64,000 bases of DNA, from assembly GCF_000005505.3 (NCBI RefSeq), contig NC_016131.3:20295501-20359500 (forward strand), written 5' to 3'. The notes beneath the pieces are model-generated. The model was not told the origin of the DNA, searched no databases, and was given only the letters and a program-made list of their open reading frames with translations. This document shows positions 1 to 11,500 of this stretch, one piece after another. The position numbers and the translations under genes were made by a program. The DNA is from Brachypodium distachyon (Eukaryota > Streptophyta > Magnoliopsida > Poales > Poaceae). Positions within the stretch are counted from its first letter, which is position 1. Every line of letters starts with the position of its first letter.

Positions 1-52
1 ACCCTTAACAACACCTCTCCCGTTCCTTCGAGCAAATGACTGAATCTTCTCT

Positions 53-247
53 ATGCCCAAATTGCAGAGGTTTATCAAGAAAGATGCAGATACTGAAGTT
101 TTGTCTGTAGCGGAGCTAGAGGGTGCACTTATGCAAGGCCAGATTTCTCCACAGCCAATCAAAAGAGAAAAGGCAACACAACTTAGCCATCCATATGACG
201 GCGTGCTGAAAGGGAAACCTTGCCCCTGTATGGATTTTGATGAATGA
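53..247 (+). CDS. Short open frame of 64 codons, unknown fragment
   Basis: The open frame ends in a stop just where an LTR-like block begins. It contains a lysine-rich start and a PCPC motif near its end. I recognise no domain. It could be the last coding piece of a retroelement or a captured exon running in from the left edge; neither can be shown. Low confidence that it is translated. Confidence 0.2.
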   Translation: MPKLQRFIKKDADTEVLSVAELEGALMQGQISPQPIKREKATQLSHPYDGVLKGKPCPCMDFDE

Positions 248-1392
248 TGACAACATGGTTGAGGAACTAATGAGTTACACTGAGTGTTTCAGGTTTTAGT
301 TCCTCAGAAGAGTTGGTTTAACCAGCATCAATGACCCCTAAAAATTGAAGTACAGGTACTGACGTGAAATATGAAGAACTCAGTGAAGAACGGTGAAGAA
401 GGTGAAGCATATCATTCTTCATAGGTCTTTCCGTAGCTTTTTCTTTCACTTGAGTATACGAACGCCGTACTATTAAGGGGGGTTTGAAGTGTGGAGCTGC
501 TTTAGATGAAACCTTATTCTTCATGTTCAGCTTAGGCGAAAACCATTTTCTGTGTGTGTTTTTCGTCAGAGTGAAGAATGAAGTATTTCAGGCTTCACAG
601 AAACTTCCGCATGAAGTCTTCACTCTGAGTTCAAATGTGTTTGAAAATCTGTCGCTTTCGTGCTTGACCACCTAATCTAACCGTTGTGAGACAAAGTGAT
701 AAAGTGTGAGCTGGAAGCTCAAAGTTCACTTTATCCAACGGGTCACAACGGCTAGATCAGCCGTGACCAAGGCTATATAAGACGACCCACCCCGAAGAAA
801 TTCGGTGGTGATCCCGAGTGAGTTGTTTTGAAGAACACCTGATAAAACCCTTAGAACTGAACTGAGCGTGAAAAATGGGATCCCTTCTCTAGCCGAGCGC
901 TTGAAGCTTGTTACTCTTGGTGATTGACATCACCTAGACGGCTAGGAGTCAATGTTGAAGAGCAATCGAAGATTGCGATTTGCCATCAATCAGTCTATGA
1001 AGGTCCGGAGATCACCTCAAGATCTACCACGAGTAACTGGGCGAGACTTCGGTCTTAACTCAGGAAGATTGGGTGGACTTGTGTGTCCGCGAGTCTTGTG
1101 TGACTCAGCCCCCTCAACGGAGACTTAGGATTGTGCCAACAATCTGAACTTCGGAAACAAATCCATGTGTCTTCAGTCTTGGTGATTTCGTTCCTCAACT
1201 TTTACTCTCTGAAGTATTACTGATTCATTGTGTTGTCTTCATTACTGCTGCTAAATCGTTTCTTCTTCTTTCCGCTGCAACTCTAAAATTGATGTGTAAT
1301 TTATATTGTTGAAATACTGTGACTGTCTTCAGTCTTCAGTCTTCATTTTGAAGAAATAATTAAAACTGGTCACATTCACCCCTCTCTGTGAC
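245..1392 (+). mobile_element. Probable LTR (solo or 3' end) of an unidentified retrotransposon
   Basis: The block begins near TG (TGATGACAAC) and ends near CA before TACTCG, with no long open frame. It carries a plausible promoter, TATATAA at about 775, and 3'-end-like AT-rich sequence with repeated CTTCAGTCTTC motifs around 1325. Its length of about 1.15 kb fits a cereal LTR. No partner LTR lies in the window, so it is either a solo LTR or the right end of an element that starts outside. Family not recognised. Confidence 0.4.
768..784 (+). promoter_or_regulatory. TATA box inside the LTR-like block
   Basis: GGCTATATAAGACG is a strong plant TATA box, preceded by two inverted direct-like copies of the CAACGG motif (about 680 and 737). 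It is the expected place for the U3/R boundary if the block is an LTR. No transcript evidence is available. Confidence 0.4.
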
Positions 1393-2400
1393 ATACTCGA
1401 TCTTTCATGCGCGCTGTACCAAACTCCTGTATAAGCCAGCAGAAGTTGCTCTACCGAACGACAACCAATGCCTAGTGGAATACTGATATTAGGCCGATGT
1501 TAGACCCATCTTACTATCTTAGAAGTTAGATCGCACATGAAATGGCGATGATGGGCCAGTCATGATGCCTTAGGCTGTTCTTGGACATTGCCTATCACAA
1601 ATGAAACTTTCTGCAGTCCATGGGAGCTGCCAACATTCTAGTACCCTTCCTCCAACAGAAGGTGTTATCGAATTATACTCCTAAAAAAATGTTAAATTTG
1701 ATCATCCATAGTAGCCACATCATCCCCCGAAATTCATAGGTGATAATAGCAGTTTAAGAACAATAAAATGAGAGGCAGCCAACAGATATCCGGTGGTTCG
1801 GTTATAACAGATTCCGTGCAACAAATTAAAAGATGACTCTACACATTTAAAATATAATTATAATACCATTTGTGCCGAATTAAATCATCTTTGAGTTGCT
1901 CTTATCTGAGTCATCTCAAACATTTATGTCAGATTCAATGTGTAGTAGCAAAAACATGACAGACCGGCAGACGCCACCGATTGATATCTTTATGAGAGTA
2001 AGATACAGAGATTCCATTAGACAAGCAGTAGCTAATCAAACTACAGGCAGATATAGCCAGTCAATGTTAGCTGATGTCTTTTACTCAAAGAAACATGTTC
2101 AGAGACACAAAGATGGTAACATTCCCTACCAGCGGATAGGAGTTTACCAGAACAAGATCATTTTGCGAAAACAGAGACTAGAACCAAGTGCGAAGAATAC
2201 AACACCCCAATCAGATGACACCGTTTTGCCATTTCTTTGAGCAGCTTCATCACATGATCCAACTGGGATTTCTGCTTCTTCTTATGCAACAAGTAGGATC
2301 TTGATAAGTTTACCCTCCATAGATATTTGATTCCAAATCCACACAAAATCAATCTGTAAAAGAAACTCCCAAGGAACTTGATTCTCTATCCCACCCAAAG
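1393..2400. other. Intergenic, no gene seen
   Basis: AT-rich unique-looking sequence. The open frame at 1896-2240 has no recognisable domain, a poor composition and no splice context, so I do not call it a gene. Confidence 0.5.
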
Positions 2401-2441
2401 ATTTTTTTTATTAATTTGACAGCCCACCCAATGATTTGGTT

Positions 2442-2860
2442 TTAAGCTAGCCCACATATGTAGAAAATGTGACTAGCATTTTCCCTTCGCTTCACATAAA
2501 GAAGCCAATGGCTACGTGCCAGCTGAGCTACTTTCGGTACGTTGCCTTGGAGGCTTTGCCACAAGTCACGGGATACTTGAGAGGCAACTTGGCCTTCCAA
2601 ACGTCCATATTTCTGACTTTTGAGAATGAACCACACCAGCAAAAAGAATCCTGCTGTATAGAGATTTAGCTGTGCATGTACCAATGTTTTTCTAAGCCCC
2701 GAGAAATACCAGACTCCTCCCCCATCCAGTAGTTTTTGAATTTTCTGCAACTCATTCATGAGCAAATCCCACCGTTCAACTTCATCATTTCCCAAACTGC
2801 TTAGCTCCCAGTCACCCTCGGTGTCAGTAGTAACTGATGTCTTCTACAATAGTTGAGCCA
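2442..2860 (-). pseudogene. LINE remnant, 3' part of reverse transcriptase ORF (zf-RVT region)
   Basis: The minus-strand reading contains the layout of the C-terminal zinc-binding region of plant LINE ORF2: a W-D-L-L-x-E-L start, then a stretch like K..K..L-P-L-K..I-F-L-W-Q-A-L (here SRDLWQSLQGNVPKVAQL), then a C-x-C/H-I-F cluster (SHIFYICGLA). Key cysteines are degraded and no complete ORF2 is present, so this is a fragment. Confidence 0.5.
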
Positions 2861-3915
2861 TCATGCAGCAGTCGATAGCCATGAGTGCTTTGTCCCTCCT
2901 TGAGAAGTCCTGCCCAATGTGTCATGAGAGTACACAGGACACACATTAGAGTTATCAATCATAAGTTCATAACTATATTAATTTAAACCCTGTTTTAAGA
3001 ACTCGAATGCTCCAACATAGTAAACTTGCAAGTAAAACATATACATTCCAGTCTGCATGGGATTCCACACAACCAGAGTTTTAAACAGCACATAAAATTG
3101 ATGAACACATGCTCATCAAAAAACATAGTAGGTAATTTTACGCACATAAACTCAGATTTAAGAAAAACTTCACAATAACCACATGTATCTTTGCAAAGTA
3201 ATATCAACATACCCTTTCCTGTGACATCATGTCTCTTGAGGTACAGTTATGTGTGTAGGAACTAAGTATCGAAGCCACAAAAAATGCTCATGTAGGAATT
3301 AAACTAGAGAAAGTGTGTATCATCACTAGTCAATTAGAGAACTTAAGGAGCAAGAGAAAGATATGATGGTCATTTCAACTTATCTCCTTTAATTCTAGTG
3401 GCCGGAAGAACAACTGGCAAAGCCAGTGTCCTCCAATTCATTAATAGACATGTGATGCAACGGTACTAAGTTGTTCCCATCTACCATATCAGATTCAATA
3501 AAAGGGGATTATGGAATACATGATTGTCATATAGGTGGTATGGCCGCGAAAAATTCTCAAACAAAAAAAGTTATGTTGAATCACCAGTACAAAAATCGGT
3601 CTTCAGGACAGCTAGATTGTTTTTTAGATGATCACAGCTAGATTGTTGCAGAATAAATAATGATGATTGCATTCCCTAGTTTGACTTGCTTTACTAACAG
3701 TCTAACAGCACGAGAATACTGATGCAGCTATACATTTATGAATAATCGAAGAACAGACAGAGTTAAAGCGTGACAATGGTGGACAGAGATAATTTTGGTG
3801 CACCGAAAGAAAGCGTAGTAAGGGAAAAGGAAGGATGGCAGAACAAATTTATAACATAAAGCAATTCCCAACTGCTGAAAAACACAAGGAAGGTTACAGT
3901 AGCAAGCTTACTACT
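2861..3915. other. Intergenic and 3' flank of the F-box gene
   Basis: AT-rich. The part nearest 3,916 would hold the 3' UTR of the minus-strand F-box gene. No other gene, RNA or clear element seen. Confidence 0.45.
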
Positions 3916-5361
3916 TCATAAACTTGGTGGAGACAATAATGGTGGGAAGCCTCTATACAGGTGAGCATGCATCATTTTGTGCTTCGATACATACATCCTC
4001 TCGAACTGCAATGTCTTGAGATCAAATGCAAAATACTCTATATCCGGCCTGTGCTGTGAAGAGCTGTCGAACCATGGCCAATCTAATGAAATCCCTCTTA
4101 GGAGTAAGTACTCCTCGTCTGCACCTATGATGCACCAGTGATAATTAGGCAAGGGGTGGTCTATTGCGTTGTGCTGCCACTCTTTGGTGCCTCCACTTTT
4201 GTTTCGCCAAATCTTACTGTAGAAATCTAACGTGCGCATACCAATATTTAACAACCCAATCTTGCCTTCTCCTGCCTCCACAATGGCGAGCCGTCCTCCT
4301 TGGCTGTTGGATGGGAGGTCTATAATGGAGAATTTCATCCCACATGGGTCAAGCATGAGCAACTTGTCCATCCATTCCAACACCCAACAGAAGAAGCCAT
4401 GTGCATAGTGGCGCCGATGCAATCCGCAGCGTGCATACAATGCATCCACAACATCACTGGACAAAGCGCCTAGACCATGGCACAGAATGCTACTCCATTC
4501 ACCAGTGCGTGAAGAGAAGACAAAGACGGCGACCTTATTCTCGCACAGCACCTTGCAGATCACACCGAATGACGAATCCTCGTGCACGTCCGCTTCACTG
4601 GCTGGAGCGAAGAAGGGCTCGAAATCCAACACGCCGTGGTGCTCGACGGGGGCCGCTAGGTCTTCAGGCACGGGCGGGATCTGGACGTAGCGCCGGGACA
4701 AGGGGTCACAGACGACGAGATCCACGAAGGTGTTGGAGGTGGCCTCTATGAAGTCGCCGCGGCCTTCGGAGGCGGAGACGGCGGAGAAGAGGACGCGCCC
4801 GTCGCGGACGTCACGCGGGCTCCAGCAGGCGGGGTTGGGGAGGAAGCTGAAGGTGAAGTCGGCGGACTGCGCGAGGGCGTGCGCGGCCGGGGCGGATGGG
4901 TGCGGAGGCTGGGCAGGGTAGAAATCGGCGCGGAGGAAGCCGAGGACGGGGAGCTTGTGGAGGGAGCGGAAGCGGCGGACGAAGGAGAGGGGAGCGACGA
5001 TGTGGCGGAAGGAGGCGCAGGTGGTGGAGGCCCGGGCGAGGTCGGCCGCGGCGGGGAGGCAGAGTAAGATCTCCTCCAGGAGCTCGTCCGGGAGCGACGC
5101 CAGAGGCTCTGGGGGCGGAGGAGGGGCCTCGGAGTTTGGGGTCGGAGAATCGTCGGGGTTCGATGGCAAAGGAGGGTCGTCGGCGGTCGGCGGTGGCGGG
5201 GTAGGCGATTGTGAAACCATCGTGCGGTCAGAGCAGCCGGCCATGGAGTTGGGTTTGGGCAACACAGTCGCAGCCCAGCGTCCCAGCTTTTGTCCTACAC
5301 CCGTAGAGGTCGGCAATCGACTGTCTTGAGCACGTCTGGCCTTTCGAATCAAGGTTTCCAT
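3916..5361 (-). CDS. F-box protein, grass-expanded family
   Basis: This single-exon gene encodes up to 481 residues. An F-box lies at about residues 88-132 (SLPDELLEEILLCLPAAADL then a conserved SFRHIV). It should bind SKP1 in an SCF ubiquitin ligase. The rest resembles the beta-rich C-terminal region of grass F-box proteins, with DVRDGRVLF, CDPLSRRY and AIVEAGEGKIGLL blocks; the substrate is unknown. The longest start is at 5361. Starts at 5244 (MAGCSD) or 5220 (MVSQSP, followed by a proline-rich linker) give a protein closer in length to the paralog at 25,122 and are at least as likely. The paralog shares the whole domain order, so both belong to one family. No frame breaks. Confidence 0.8.
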   Translation of the reverse strand: METLIRKARRAQDSRLPTSTGVGQKLGRWAATVLPKPNSMAGCSDRTMVSQSPTPPPPTADDPPLPSNPDDSPTPNSEAPPPPPEPLASLPDELLEEILLCLPAAADLARASTTCASFRHIVAPLSFVRRFRSLHKLPVLGFLRADFYPAQPPHPSAPAAHALAQSADFTFSFLPNPACWSPRDVRDGRVLFSAVSASEGRGDFIEATSNTFVDLVVCDPLSRRYVQIPPVPEDLAAPVEHHGVLDFEPFFAPASEADVHEDSSFGVICKVLCENKVAVFVFSSRTGEWSSILCHGLGALSSDVVDALYARCGLHRRHYAHGFFCWVLEWMDKLLMLDPCGMKFSIIDLPSNSQGGRLAIVEAGEGKIGLLNIGMRTLDFYSKIWRNKSGGTKEWQHNAIDHPLPNYHWCIIGADEEYLLLRGISLDWPWFDSSSQHRPDIEYFAFDLKTLQFERMYVSKHKMMHAHLYRGFPPLLSPPSL

Positions 5362-5618
5362 TATGTCGCGAGGTCAGTACCGGACCATCAACCGTGGAAC
5401 CTGGGAAGTCATCATCCATTTGGCCATCGATCCTTATTCTTTTTTTTGAAGTGATCCTTAATTCTAATCATGTGAAAGATTATGAATGCAGGAATGCAAA
5501 AGTGAAATTATAAATTGTAAGATCCTTGATGGTTATTATCCGTATGCTACATGCTCTTTTATCTTAAATGCTCAGTCTACGTCACACAATCAAAATGTAG
5601 TAGTCGACGTAAGGATAT

Positions 5619-5684
5619 AATCCCTACGTCCCAAAATAAGTGATATGGAATTATATGGATTCTTACTTATTTTCGGACGGAGGA
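5619..5684. mobile_element. Short Stowaway-like MITE
   Basis: Imperfect terminal inverted repeats (TCCCTACGTCCCAAAATAAG and its reverse complement ending in CGGACGGAGGA) flank only a few bases. It sits in the upstream flank of the F-box gene. Confidence 0.6.
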
Positions 5685-6240
5685 ATATTACTTTTTTTTT
5701 TAGAAAACGAGACACTTCTTCCTTTTCGGTGCTGAGCGTCGTTTTGACGTTTCCACAATACGGTAGCCATTCTCCTTTTTATGCCGTACCAAGCAATTGA
5801 GTAACCGTGAAACGGACTACAACAATTAATAGGGAGAGGAAAAGACAGCGCAAGCTTATCGTTCCGGATTAAATCAAGCATTCTCTAGCTCCAATCGATG
5901 CACGAAACAGTACACGGCCTCCCTTCACCTACCCTAGTTGCTCAGAGGCCTCTTTCGCCACCGACACAAGCATGGCCGCCTCAGAGGCTTTACGCGGCCT
6001 CCTTCCTTCTACCTCAGTCGCCGCCGACCTCTCCTTCCTTCTACCTCCAGTCGATGCATGCAACAGCAGCACACGGCCTCCCTCCTCCAGTCAATCGCTT
6101 CATGCAGCCTCCCTCCACCTACCCTAGTCTCAAGATGGCAATGGATATCCAATCCATGGATCGCGGGTATGGGACGAGTTTTTGATCCATGAATATCTAT
6201 GAATGGATACCCGCCAATTCGTGGAGTGGGCATGGATATC
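5685..6240. other. Non-coding, internally repeated sequence
   Basis: A phrase like CGGCCTCCCT..CACCTACCCTAG is repeated at about 5920, 6000 and 6100, together with CAGTCG..ATGCA blocks. The open frames on both strands come from this repetition and show no domain. Confidence 0.4.
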
Positions 6241-6660
6241 ACATTTGATCCATGAATACTTGATATTTATTAAAATAAATAAATTACTGACATGTGGGTC
6301 AATTAGTTAGCTATATGCGTCATATAAATAGTTCCATTTTCACTCAACCCTAATCCTAACTCACTCCTCTCCCTCAATCCCACACTCCCCCCCCCCCCCA
6401 TCTGTCCTCGACTCACACTGTTGCTGTTGTATACTGATGTATATGTATTAGTTACTGACATGTGCGTCCATGTGGGTCCATTAGTTACGATTCACGTTGT
6501 TGATGTTGCTGTTGATGCTGTATATGTTGTTGTTTATGAATATATTGCATGGATATGGATAATTCATGGATATCCGGATACCCGGTGGATATGGATGTGC
6601 ATCCACGGATATTTTCGTGGATGGATAGGTTGTTTGGCGGTGGATATGGATTTGGTCGAC
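6120..6660. repeat. GGATA/TATCC-rich repeat region
   Basis: Two clusters (about 6138-6260 and 6545-6650) are built from variants of ATGGATATCC and GGATACCCG, in both orientations. They are separated by an AT-rich segment with a run of nine or more C residues at about 6390. Probably the arms of a degraded element; the ends are not clear. Confidence 0.4.
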
Positions 6661-7213
6661 CCGTCCAGACCTGCCCCATTGCCATCCTGACCCAAGTCGC
6701 TTGGAGGCCGCCGCTGCCATCGTCACAGGCATAGGCTCAAAGCCTTCACGCAGCCTCCCTCCTTCTATCCCAGTTGCCGGCGATCTCTCCTTGTCTCCCA
6801 AAAACCACCAGGCTCGAAGGACGCTTCTGTGGCTGCCGCAGCCCTGGCGAGCTCAGAGCACATCTTCGCCATTGTTGATGAGGATGCACGCGGCAGACAT
6901 CGTCGCTATGTCGTGTAGTTTTCCGGCTGACAGCTTTCGTGCTCTAGTAAAGCATATTTAGAGTATAGGTGCAGAGTTGTGGGCGCGCATAATATCGCTG
7001 GGGCACACTAGAAGTTCTCAAAACTATAGAAACATGGAGGGAGCTACTTGGCGGATGACCACCAGGATGGAGATGGGCGAATGATTTTTATCTCTTTTTT
7101 TTTGCCTTTTTGGCAACCTTTTATTTCAAAAGAAGCATCTTTTTTGTTTTAAAATTTTAGCTTTTTATTTTTTGACTTTTCATTTTAACTTTTAATTTTC
7201 AAGCCTTTTATTT
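6661..7213. other. Non-coding, low-complexity stretch
   Basis: A GC-richer part (6660-6960) is followed by T-rich low-complexity DNA (7085-7215). No gene supported. Confidence 0.4.
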
Positions 7214-8370
7214 TTATTTGAAAAAAATAAATAAAAAACTCACCCGATCCAAGCCACCCTTGTCGTCGTTGGCGCGAAGTGCGGCGGCGCAGGGGACGAG
7301 AAGACCGGAGGAGTCCGGATCTAGTCTCCCCTGCCAACGGTGGTGTGCGGACGTGGCGGGGAAGCGCAGGAGGAGAGGCGGGCGTGGCGGGGAAGCGTGA
7401 GGAGGGACAGCAGCGGCGGGGAGGGGAGAAGGAGGTGGAGGAAGGCGGCCGCGGCCATGAAGCAGGAAGGGTGGTGCCCAGGTGGAAGGAGATACACTTT
7501 TAGAGGAGAATTCGTCCGTGTGATTTTGTCCCGCGGAGCTTCGCGCGAGAGGCTTCCTGGTTTGACCATTTTTATTTAATGAATGATCTGAGGTTGTTTG
7601 ACCTGACACGTCGCCAACCATGCTATCAGAGAGGTGGTGCCACAAGCAGCCGTTGCCATTGTATTTACCCTTCGCAATTGTTTCATCGTACGCAATTTTC
7701 TCATTTTTTTCAAAACATGATTATAAAATGCATGCAAAGCATCAATACACCACGCAGTATGAACAAAGCAAGCGTTCTCGCTTTTCACCAGCGTGGCAAA
7801 GAAACTAACGTCCTCATCAACTTTATAGATGCCAAACCGTCAAAGCCGCCGCCGACGAAGAAGCTAATCCAGGACGAGATCTCAACCAATTCTAAAGGGG
7901 GGAATTCAGCAAAGCAGAAGAATATGAACAGATAGCAGTCTCGCTATGAGGGAAATGCCGCCAAGTTAAACGACTATTAAGTCTGATCACAAAGGAATAT
8001 TGGCCAGAAGCCACGGGAGGCATCAAGTAGAACCTACAGTTCCTCCTACTCCCGGCAAACATCGGTTAGCTAACCTCTACCCCCGTAATCACAAAAATAT
8101 TCCCAGATACTCATGGGAGCCAACTCGAAATGGCACCTAGCTGCCAACTGACAGCCAATGCCCGTCCGCAACAATAAGTTACCACCACTAACAAGTCTGA
8201 ACAGAATGGAATAACATCATCTTCACAGAACGACCTCCTTGAATACAAGGGTCCTGTAAAATAGCAGAGATAGGGCAGCATCCGATGGGTATTTGCAGTT
8301 GTTCGATCAAAAAGGCTGCTGGGTGCAAAAACATATAACTTCCTTGGCGCCAACACCCATGAATTGTTAA
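7214..8370. other. Intergenic, partly GC-rich; 3' flank of eIF4G
   Basis: The GC-rich block 7250-7480 is open in several frames on both strands, which is expected from composition alone. The part from about 7,950 to 8,371 lies downstream of the eIF4G 3' UTR intron and may hold the last 3' UTR exon of that minus-strand gene. Confidence 0.4.
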
Positions 8371-8371
8371 G

Positions 8372-8513
8372 CTGTTTGATCAAGAGATTAAGTCAAAACT
8401 TTGTGATTTGACATCACGATGCATGTAACTGAACATTCTATAAGAGTTTTGGAACGACGGACATCTCTTAACTGATATGCTATTCTAGAAACACCTGTAC
8501 TAGAATGACTTAC
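8372..8513 (-). other. Intron in the 3' UTR of eIF4G
   Basis: Seventeen bases after the eIF4G stop codon the minus strand reads ACTAG/GTAAGTC, a near-perfect 5' splice site. A matching 3' site (GATCAAACAG/C) occurs at 8372. The predicted intron is 142 nt. Seen as sequence only; splicing is inferred. Confidence 0.55.
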
Positions 8514-8529
8514 CTAGTAACAACTCTGT

Positions 8530-11500
8530 CTACATGAAGGCATCCAACTTTGATCTCTTAAGATGCTGTGGTCTGAAATCCTCCAACTTGAGATTGGAGC
8601 TTGACTTGGCCTCATTCAAGACGGCATCCCCCTTCTCTACTTTGATGGACTCCAGAACTGCTCCAAGGATATCAGCTGCAATGCCTTCCCGCACAAGATA
8701 TCCAGGTTCCTCTCCGCCTTCTTCAATCAATCTACCTACATCTTGCAAAAGCAATATCTTTTCCAGAACAAACCTTGCAAGAAGTCGTCCAAGATACTCT
8801 GAGGCTCTTGGAGAATCACTTAGAGCGTCTTCCAATGAACCAAGAACAGATGAAATGCTGAAAATGTTCTTAAGAGTCAGGATACAACAAATTGTGAACA
8901 GAAGTGGGAAATGAAAAGATACAAAAAGAAAAACACTTACCCCTCAATAAGTTGAGGCTTGCTTAACAAATTATATCCACCGCTGTAAAGGCCAACAAAG
9001 AGCTTTGCCAACAACTCTCTTTCCATATCTTTTCTTTCAAAGGAATCATTTACCCAAAGTGATACAACAGTAGGATAGAAACTCGGAGCATTCAACTCCT
9101 CAATACACAACGCAACCTCCTTCTCATCTTTTGCACTGCCAAAATAGTCGCATGTTAACACAGGACATAATGGAAACTTTGCAGTGTTCAAACTTTTCTG
9201 AACAACACAGATAGAAAACCTGGACATACAATAACAACAAACAACAACAACAACAACAAAGCCTTTTGTCCCTAGCAGATAGGGGTCAGCTAGATATGAA
9301 GCCCAGACAGAAACTCATGGAAAAAACCTGGACATAAAGCAATTAAAATAGATAATGCTCCACAAAACCAAGACTACAAGCAGAAGACCCCAACAAACCC
9401 ATGTGCATTATTTGGAAGTGGTAATACAACACCTCATTTTGTGGTAAGGTCTGTATATTAATTATTAAATGAAGGTGAAGTTTATCAATTATCATTTTTG
9501 TTTCTAATATGTTCAAATTTTGACACTTGACAACCAAAAGCCACCACAAAACTCACGGATGATCACTTCCAGAACAATCAACTTCAAATTTGAGTGGATG
9601 AGACAGAACTGATACGGAGTATGAAGTATTAAGAGAATAGCAAGCAATGCAAAATTGTCAATGATCCAGGTAAAGAACATCAGCACTCCAAAAATTAGCA
9701 GTCAAAATCAGCAGCATGCTACCTCCATTTAATTTAAGGCGTATTAGATTTCGTTAAGACAAGACTTTGACCATAGATTTTTCTCCAGTGGTTTATATGA
9801 TACAAAATCACAATCATCAATAAATACTTTAAAAAAGCAAATCTAGTGATTCCAATTTCACATGGTATGAAGCACTTCCTCGGTCCATAATAAGTGTCTC
9901 AGATTTAGTACAACAACTTTGTACTAAATCTGACACTTGTACTAAATCTGAGACACTTATTATGGATCAGAGGGAGTACATGTTAATAAAGTATTCTTGG
10001 TGAGAGCCTTGGTCTTAACGAAACCTAATACACCTTATTATGAAACGGATGGAGTACATAGTACTTCCATGTGATGGTAACAACGCAGGCATCACTTTTA
10101 ACGGGGGGTCTTGTGCGTATTGAAGAAATGTAATGCATGGACAATTGTAGAGGTTGAAAAGCATTACCTGTAATATTCCCGGATGGCTGCAATAGATTTT
10201 TCTCTCAAATCATCCTCAGAGTATGATTTATTTCCTGTGCGGCCCTCCTGGCTGGCAAGTCTGTGTGAAGACCCAGCAGATTGTGTAGCAGGTGCTGTTC
10301 TCCCAGAAATTCGATCTGGAATCCTTGAGCTAGTGTCCTCTCTTGGAGTCGAAGCCACAGAATTATACCCGTTAGCACCAGCTACCACCCTGCGATTGTC
10401 AACACTAGGAAGCTCAACATTTGATAGAGGTGGCTGCCCTCTTAAGGACATACCCCTAGCTAGGCCACCTTGTGGTCCAAGAGTGATTTCGTCCTTGACA
10501 GAACGCTGTGGAAGGGGGACAGTTCTACCATCGAACTGATGCCTCTCCTGCTCAAACCGGATATCCTGATGACCAAATCCATGGGAGTGTGAAGACATTC
10601 CTCGACTGCCAGCTTGCTGAGAACCTGGAGATACCAATGCGGGTCCTGAGCCACGAGAGCCGTAATCCATAGGGGGTGCCCCTCTTCTTGGAGCAGAACT
10701 AGCAACTGGACCACGAGCTAACCTACTCGACTGAGCATGTCTTTCTTGAGCGGCATCCCTGTGAACCTCATCGATCTTCTTAGGGCCTTCCACTTTACGC
10801 CTTTGCTGCCATCTGTTCTTCCTGAGATCAATTGAATCTCTCAGCAGGAATCTAACACGGGAAGATATCAGCTGATTTGTTGACAAGCTACGCATTCTTT
10901 CAAAATATGCGTCCATATGTTCCTTAGCCTTTGCATGATCTATCATCTCTCCGATTGTGCTCATCAATTTGCATAGTGCTTCTATGTTTTCCTCATCTAG
11001 GGTCTCAAAATCACCACCCAGCAACTTCTTAATGCATTCATGCATGATGCGCTCAGTCAACATCCTCTTTTTGTACAATTCTCCGATCAACCTAATGTTC
11101 CCCAGCATGCGCCTTCGAGCACGAACTCTTTTTTCTTCCCTTTCCTCTTTAGTTTGCTTAACCTCACCTTCCTCCTCTGTTTTATCTGCTTCAGCCTCTT
11201 CTCTTTCGCCCCTCTCGAACTCCTCTTGGCATTTGTTCAACAGTAATCTCTTGAATGTAATTTTTTCATTGTCCTCACTGAAGTCTGGCAGTGCACCAGC
11301 CAAATGGAAACAGAAGTTCGCATACATTTCACAGAAAGTTGGTTCCATCAAAGCTTTGTCAAATATCTGTGAAATAACCCCAGTAAGAGTTGCCACATTG
11401 TCGATGTTCACTTCTTTCACACTTTCAAAAAGTTTGTCAAAGTTCTGTGGGGTCAATTTATTAAGGATGGCTTTCAACTGCCGCTGCTTTGCCTGCTCCT

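Noticed and set aside
4401..5329. Long open frames on the plus strand across the F-box gene
   Set aside because: They mirror the GC-rich coding strand of the minus-strand F-box gene and show no domain of their own.
6383..6400. Run of nine or more C residues as a structural signal
   Set aside because: A homopolymer within low-complexity DNA; no G-quadruplex-type spacing.
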